NCBI RefSeq assembly: GCF_029852145.1 | Contig: NC_079978.1 | Location: 2,108,001-2,172,000, forward strand | Direction: 5' to 3' | From: Microplitis mediator | Lineage: Eukaryota > Arthropoda > Insecta > Hymenoptera > Braconidae | Length of the DNA stretch: 64,000 nt | Shown here: positions 40,101-47,800 of the stretch, one piece after another | Layout of the letters: every line of letters begins with the position of its first letter | Numbering within the stretch: the first letter of the stretch is position 1 | Position numbers and translations under genes: made by a program | Notes under the pieces: model-generated | The model's database searches: none | Told to the model about the DNA's origin: nothing | What the model saw: only the letters and a program-made list of their open reading frames with translations

Positions 40101-43100
40101 TTCAGTATCATGAATTATTGTGATCGTGAAGTTAGCAGACAAGCGACAATTTTCTGATTTTTTTTTCTACAACTGAAGCGCAAAAAAAAAAAATACAAAT
40201 ATGCACATGTAGAAAATTCTAAAAACTACAGGTGCAATTTTTTAAAATATTTTTATTTTTAAAATTTATCATTTTTTAAAAAATTCAAAAATTATCAGAC
40301 GTCGGGAAACTTCAGTATCATGTTTTTATTTAATTGTTGAATGTATAAGAGTTATTAAATAATTATTTACTGTTTCAGTTCGCCCCGGGCCTGACTGGCA
40401 GGCCGGAGCTGTACCAAAAGTCAAACAGAAGCAGCCATTCGAGTGACACGAGCTCGGCGTACAGTGGATCAGACACGATGACATCGGTTCAGGGATCTTT
40501 GGACGCAGACAACGACGAGGTCGACTTCTCCGGCCTCGTCGAGTCGATAGTAGACAGCGACGAGGAGGAAGATCTCGCTGAGAGCATGGATGTACGTAAT
40601 TGATCACTTATCTCGAGTTCTTGTATTAAATTTAACTTATAGTAGTAGTAGTAGGAGCCGTAATCGCATAAAGTAATTTCTCAGAGCATAGAGCGCAGTT
40701 TAAAGTTTATTATGGAATTGAATGACGAGTTAAATGATTAATAACAATAATTTAATCGTTCCAGAGCCTAACCGTTCGCGATACCGTGCGCGAGTGCCTG
40801 GAAAAAGACCCGGCGGAGCGGACCGAGGAAGACATCGAGATCCTGCTGGAGTTCACGCAACATTTAAAGGCCTTCACGAACATGACCTTGGCCGTGAGAC
40901 GTGCACTCTGTGCGGTGATGGTATTTGCGGTAGTGGAGAGCGCCGGGATGATTGTGCTGACTGATGGGGAGGAATTAGATAGTTGGAGTGTACTGATAAA
41001 TGGTGCTGTTGAAATAGAACATAGCAATGGTGAAATTGAGCAATTGCATCTTGGTGATAGTTTTGGAATTCTGCCAACAATGGAGCGATTGCTACATCGA
41101 GGAGTTATGCGAACCAAGTGAGTAAACAAATCTACTGTCTGCTCAGACTCTGTACTCAACAGCATATAGTATTACTGGTCACGTTTAATTGTCATTACAA
41201 TTGACTTTGATTTAAATAAATGTTTATTTTCTTATTCTTCTTCTTCTTCTTCTTCTTCTTCTTCTTCTTCTTGTTCTAATTCTCTTCCTTGTTATATTGA
41301 TTATAAATTATATTGTGTACCAGTTAAATAGTCTGCTGTTGATATTGATGATGATGTTGATGTAGATGTTGGTGTAGATGTTTGAGAAACATGAGATAAA
41401 GTAGTTACAAATTGTTTTGACACTTTATTTGCTTTAGGTGCAATGACTGCCAATTTGTCTGTGTGACACAAGCTGATTATTTTCGAATCCAACATCAAGG
41501 GGAAGAAAATACGAGGCGACATGAAGAGAATGGCCGGGTGATTTTGGTAACCGAGTTAAGAGGAGCTCTTGACGGCGGAACCCGACGCGGACATGTGGTG
41601 ATCCGCGGGACACCTGAACGGCTGATGCTTCAGCTTATTGAAGAAAACAGTATTACGGACCCGACGTACGTCGAAGACTTCCTGCTCACCCATCGGACGT
41701 TTATCGACAGCCCGCTGCTGGTCGCTGATCAATTACTCGAGTGGTTCGCACAGCCACAAGTTAAAGATCGCGTCGCACGTGTCGTACTGCTCTGGGTGAA
41801 TAATCATTTCACGGACTTTGAAACAGATCCAGCGATGATGGAATTTTTAGAAGCATTCGAGGCAGGCCTTGAGCGTGAAAAAATGCAGGGTCAGCAGAGG
41901 TAAATTATTTATCACTTTTTTTTATAAAATCAATGATAATGGTGATGATTCTTATCAATTTAATGAATATTTCTTGCAGATTATTGAATATTGCGTGTGC
42001 AGCGAAAGCAAGAACGCGTAATATAACACTTGCGAGGCCGAACAGAGACGAAGTGTTGAACTTCAGTATACTCGGCGGCTACGAACGTGGATTTGGGATA
42101 TTTATATCCAAAGTTGACAAGCACTCGAAGGCCGAAGACGTTGGACTGAAACGTGGTGACCAAATTTTAGAAGTCAATGGCCAGCGTTTTGAGCACGTAA
42201 GTCACGCGAGGGCACTTGAAATATTACGTGGCTCAACGCATCTCAGTATTACCGTTAAATCAAATTTATTGGCATTCAAAGAAATGCTACAGATGCCAGA
42301 CAACTCGCCACGGCCGCGTGGCAGAATAAATAAACCAGAAGTACCAAGAATACCAACAGATCCACGCGCGAGGCTGTCAACGCACGTGGATCCTCTGACA
42401 CCCGGTGGGCAACTGAATCCGATGGTCGGCGGGGTGCCTCTCCTGATACCCGACAATAACGGATCGCCGTGCAAGGATTCGAAAAAAGAGCACAAGGGAT
42501 TCATGACACTGGGGCCAAAACGACGGTTTCAAAAAGCTCTGATGAAAATGAACATATTGCCAAAGAATATTATCAACGACGGTATGCATGCTGATGATTC
42601 CCTGGCACCGCCTCACACGCCGCCAGGAACGGGACTCCAGAATACCACAAATCTTTATCATTCTCGCAGCAATCCCGATTTAACGTCGATATACTGTTAC
42701 GATGATCTAAGAGCGCCAGATTATCCTGAACACGTACTAAAAGTTTACAAAGCTGATCAGACTTGCAAATATCTCCTTGTCCACAAAGAAACAACGGCCC
42801 ATGAAGTTGTCATGCTGGCACTGCAGGAGTTTGGTATCACTGAAAGCAGCTCGAATTTCTCGTTGGCTGAAGTAAGTGTCGCTGAAGGTGGAATGATTAA
42901 GCAGCGAAGGCTGCCAGATCAGCTGCAGAATTTGGCCGAGAGAATAGGATTGAGTTCCCGGTATTATTTAAAGACCAACGGTATCTCCGAGACACTGGTC
43001 GCTGATGAACAGGCGCCTGAGTTGGTCAGAGAATCTCAAGTACATTTTTTACAACTAAACGCCGTCGAAGTGGCCATCCAGTTAACGCTCCAGGACTTTA

Positions 43101-44851
43101 GTATTTTCCGTCAGATAGAGTCCACGGAGTACGTCGACGATTTATTTGAACTCAAGAGCCGCTATGGGGTCCCGATGCTCAGTCAATTCGCGGAACTAGT
43201 CAACAGAGAAATGTTTTGGGTTGTCACGGAGGTTTGTTCTGAACACAACCTCGTCAGACGGAGTAAAATAATAAAACAATTTATAAAGATAGCACGTCAA
43301 TGTAAAGAATGTAAAAATTTCAATTCCATGTTTGCTATCGTCTCGGGACTTGGCCACGGCGCAGTATCACGTCTGCGCGCTTCGTGGGAAAAATTGCCCA
43401 GTAAATATCAAAGATTATTTAGTGATCTCCAAGAACTTATGGATCCAAGCAGAAATATGAGCAAATATCGTCAGCTGGTTGCTTCTGAACAGACACAGCC
43501 TCCAATAATTCCATTTTATCCGGTCGTAAAAAAGGATTTGACGTTCATCCATCTGGGAAATGATTCGAGAGTCGAAAATCTCGTGAACTTTGAAAAATTG
43601 CGTATGATCGCCAAGGAAGTGAGGGCACTGACAAATATGTGCTCGTCGCCGTACGATTTGTTGACGATGCTCGAGCGCGGGGGACAGCCTCCCAGTTCCG
43701 CGATGGTCGCGCTCAATCAAATGACGACGGGCAATCAGGGCGGGCAGACGGCGACAGTAAAGCGACGCAAAAAGTCCGCAGCGGCGCCAAATCCGAAAAA
43801 AATGTTTGAAGAAGCTCAGATGGTGAGACGGGTCAAGGCTTACTTGGCCAACATGAAGGTCACCACAGATGAGGAACGTTTGCACGCTTTGTCAGTTGAC
43901 TGTGAGCCACATGCGGGCGCGGTAGCTATCGCTGCGGCAGTTCCTCTGTCAGGAAGTCGAGGTAGACGGCATCCCTCACCCACACTCTCTACCACTAGTA
44001 GTGCCAGTAGCACCAGTGAAGGCAGAAAAAGTATACAAGGTATTCAATTGATAAATTTCATTGATATCTTTCTTTTTATCACGGAAATGAATGAAATGAA
44101 TTTATTTCAGGTACAAAATTCGGAGCAGCGTCTCCACAAGCCGTACGAAAGATGCTGGCTCTGTCAGATCCACACAAAACCCGACCTTACCAACCCAAAC
44201 ACTGTCCCGTGCTTCCAGTACCAGGCCTGGCTCTGCACTCGAGTGGACTGGAGCCGAGTCCCGGTGCGCCCAGAAGAGTAGGCTCTGGTAGCCGTATGCC
44301 GATGCACGAAAGGTCACACAGCGATACACCCTCGGGTTTGCCAGCTCCAGTTGATCTTAGCGCTGAAAGCAGCAGTGTCACTAGTCTTAGCAATTTACAA
44401 CCTTTGAGAAAGACACTGACTAGTGGTAAGTCGTGATTTATTTACTATTCACATACTTATACTCATCTAATAGTAAACCGCGGCTGATAAAAGTAAATAA
44501 TTAACAACTCGAATCCAGTAAACCATAAACTAAAATATAATAAATAAATAATTAGCTTAATCTAACAAACTAGGGAACGGCTTACACTTTTGTCTTGAAC
44601 CATGGTGCACTTTCGTTGCTCGTTCATACACGGTTCGGATCGTACGTTAAAACGTTTCTTTATTATTCATTTTGTTTATTTTTTTTTTATATATTTGTTC
44701 TGCACGTTGCACAACTGTTACGCAATTCATATATATTTATTTATTTAAATATATATTTTTGTTGTTATTATTATTATTTTATATTAATATTCATATTAAA
44801 TGTTTCATGTCATACATTATAAGCCTTTAGCATCTTGATACCATTCACAAC

Positions 44852-44887
<36 letters not shown>

Positions 44888-47800
44888 TTGAAATCGAATT
44901 AAATCGTTTAAGGTCTGATGTTAATAAAATAAAAGTAATATGTGAGCATTGAGAGATAACGATCCGAACGTTGTCACCATGGGACATACATGTGGCTTTT
45001 AAATTGTCGTCAGGGCTATTAGTTAACTGTAAACTGTATTTACTATTGTATTACTCTGATTTATGATAATGATGATAGTATAAGTGATATATTATTGTTA
45101 TTATTATATTAGCATAACCAATATTAAAATAAATCAAAATAATAGATTAGATTAGATTAGATTAGAGTAATAAGTATTAGAAAGAGGTGGTATTGGCTGG
45201 GCTGAAATAGTCTTGTGATAGAAGTATGTTGCCGACGTCTGCGTAGGTTCGGTGACGAGCAGTGACAGTGGTCACAGTACACAGTTGGATAGCCACAGCG
45301 GGAGCAGCGTCGAAGCTGGTGGGAGCCCTCCACCGCCCCAGAGACGGCATTCATCAATGCAAGGTATGTGACTCCGTGTACATCCACCACAAATATCATT
45401 TCTTTTTTTTTTTAATCTATTTTTGTTCTGCACTGGGAAAAAAATCACTTGGAAAAACAATTTCTCAAGTAATTGCATTAATTCGGTATCTAAAGCGAGG
45501 AATTTCTTGATAGAAAAAAAATTTACATTAAAGTAAGAGACCCAGTACCTGATCAGGAAACTAGTACTTGATTACTTATGTATTTGTAATGACACTGAAG
45601 TTAGAAGGCAATTAACAATTTTCGGATTTTTTTTTTCAACAAATTAATGACAAAAAAAAAAAATAGACTAAAAATATGCATGTGTAGAAAATTAAAAAAG
45701 CTATAAGTGCAATTTTTTTTTATCGTTTATCGTTTTTAAAAAAATCCAAAAATTATTAGACGTCTGCTAACTTCAGTATCATATATTTGTACATTTATAT
45801 TTACTAAATATGAATGTACAAATACATGGAATGATTGAGTACTAGTTCGCTGATCGAGTACTGGGTCTTTAACCTCATTACTAAAGCCAGGATTTTTGTG
45901 TTAATTGAAAAATAATTAATAATTAGTGGTGTGAAATTTTTTACATTACGGGGAAAATATTGGTCTTGTTAAAAAATTTTTCAAACAAAAGTTGTAGAAA
46001 ATTAAATTTTCTAAAAAAAATATCTCATATAATTTTTTTTTAGGACTAATAAGAAAGCCGTAATTTCAAAATTAAGATTTTCATAACTCCCCAAATTTTG
46101 AATCATTCATTATGAATCTTTATTTTTAAATTACGGCGAAGATATTGATCGTATAAAAAAATCATAAGAAACATTTTTTTTAGAAAATTAAATTTCCTAC
46201 AACTTTTGTTCGAAAACTTTTTTAATTAGGCCAATATTTTCGCCGTAATAGCAAAAATTTGAACTACTTATTTAAAAAATAAGGCAAAAATTCTGTCCCT
46301 ACTCATTACAAAAAACCAGATTGAAATTTTTCACCAAAAATATATAAGATTAAAAATTTTCAATAGCCTATTTTTTGTGGTACGAATATATGATCCAAAA
46401 AAAAATTTTTCTCTCAGTGTGTCCGTGAAAACGATTTTTTTGTCTGGAATTTAAATTTTTAATTGTCACGTCAAAATGATAGAGTCCAAAAGTAAAAAAA
46501 AAAATACCGTATGTCCCATGGCAGTTGTATTTTTCTGCCATTCGCGTGTTAATTATAAAATATATATACACATATATATAAAGCTTATTGTTAATCTGTC
46601 ATTCTACTGCTTCTATGGTATTTGGTGTACATATTTGTCTACTTGTCAAACGAGTTGCTTGAACGCTTATTCAAACTGCCTATATCTAAACCGCGGGTTT
46701 AAATAATTAACAAACCCCGCTGGGTGATTAATAACAATGAAGCTAAAAAATAAAGAGTACAGAGTAGAGTAGTTGGGTTATTATAAAATGTGGTGCAGGA
46801 TCGGTCCGAGGTGGATTGCCTCCGTTTCCCCACGCAGTAGCAGTGCTACCTCCGCTTCCAATCAACCATACGCATAATCATCATAATCAACAACAACAAC
46901 ATCATCATCATCATCTCCATCAACTTCAACATCATCATCATCATCATCAACAATCCCAACCACCGCCGCCACCCCCTCGAGGTGAGTCGACAGTCCACCG
47001 GCATGCATCCTAAAATTTACACCTTACGGCTGCATCATCTCCACTTACATAAAATAATAACTTGTCATTAATCACGCGTCGTTTATTAAACGCACCGAAT
47101 TATGAATTTACACAGCCATAAACATATACATATTTACACTCGTAACACATTTGTGGGACGTAAACATAATCGCTTGGCTGAAGAGCTAGTTTGCGCACGC
47201 TAACAACCATGTAAATTATCATTATACAAGTTTGCTACTTGACTGAGTACTATTTCGTGTGCTGCCGTCTTGTCTTTTATTGTTTCTATTATTTTTTATT
47301 TTATTAACAACTGCTGCCGCTGGTGCTGCTGCTGTGTCCAGGTGTGTATGTGTGTGTTGACTGCTGTTACATATTTTTACTCAAATTATTATTATTATTA
47401 TTTTTATTTTTATTTTATTTCTCATCTACTTTCTACTGAGGTGCTTTTCCAGGTCTCTAATTAATCTCCTAAAAATAATATTTTATTTTATTTTATTTAA
47501 AATCGATAATAAAAATCCGGTGACTTGCTGGTGTGTGAAAATATTTAACGGGCTCTAATACTTTTGTTAAAAAAAAAAAATCCTCTTAAACGGGACTACT
47601 CGGTGACTCGGTATCGTCGATGATCGATTAAGTAAATGAACAATATTTAAATAAATTTCTCGATTGTCGACTTAGTCATGGTCATGGTCATGGTGACTGG
47701 CTTGAACAAGGGACTTAATACTATAATTAAAAAAAAAATATATGAAGAACAAGACCCAGAGTGAAGGGTTTTCAGGTTGCACAGGAGCTGGTATGGGACT

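Larger units (their letters stand above)
36455..40378 (+). other. Intron before the Ser-rich exon, holding a third start and a transposon cluster
   Basis: 3.9 kb. It contains the short candidate first exon (38237-38260), a more GC-balanced stretch at 37500-37740 that could be its promoter or 5' UTR, a (CA)n tract near 38469-38490, and the five-copy inverted-repeat element cluster (39285-40321) ending 57 bp before the acceptor of exon 40379. Confidence 0.6.
45364..46798 (+). other. Intron, 1.4 kb, with two transposon relics
   Basis: GTATGT donor and tgtggtgcag acceptor. It contains the inverted-repeat element at 45589-45782 and the palindrome at 45945-46249. The rest is AT-rich. Confidence 0.8.

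Noticed and set aside
39285..40321. Regularly spaced repeats resembling a CRISPR array
   Set aside because: Units are ~200 bp with inverted ends and one is flipped. The surroundings are a eukaryotic intron. These are transposon copies.
40874..41165. Minus-strand frames over the cNBD2 exon
   Set aside because: Antisense shadows of conserved plus-strand coding sequence.
42202..43885. Several minus-strand frames of 66-156 residues
   Set aside because: They are antisense shadows of the large PDZ-GEF exon.
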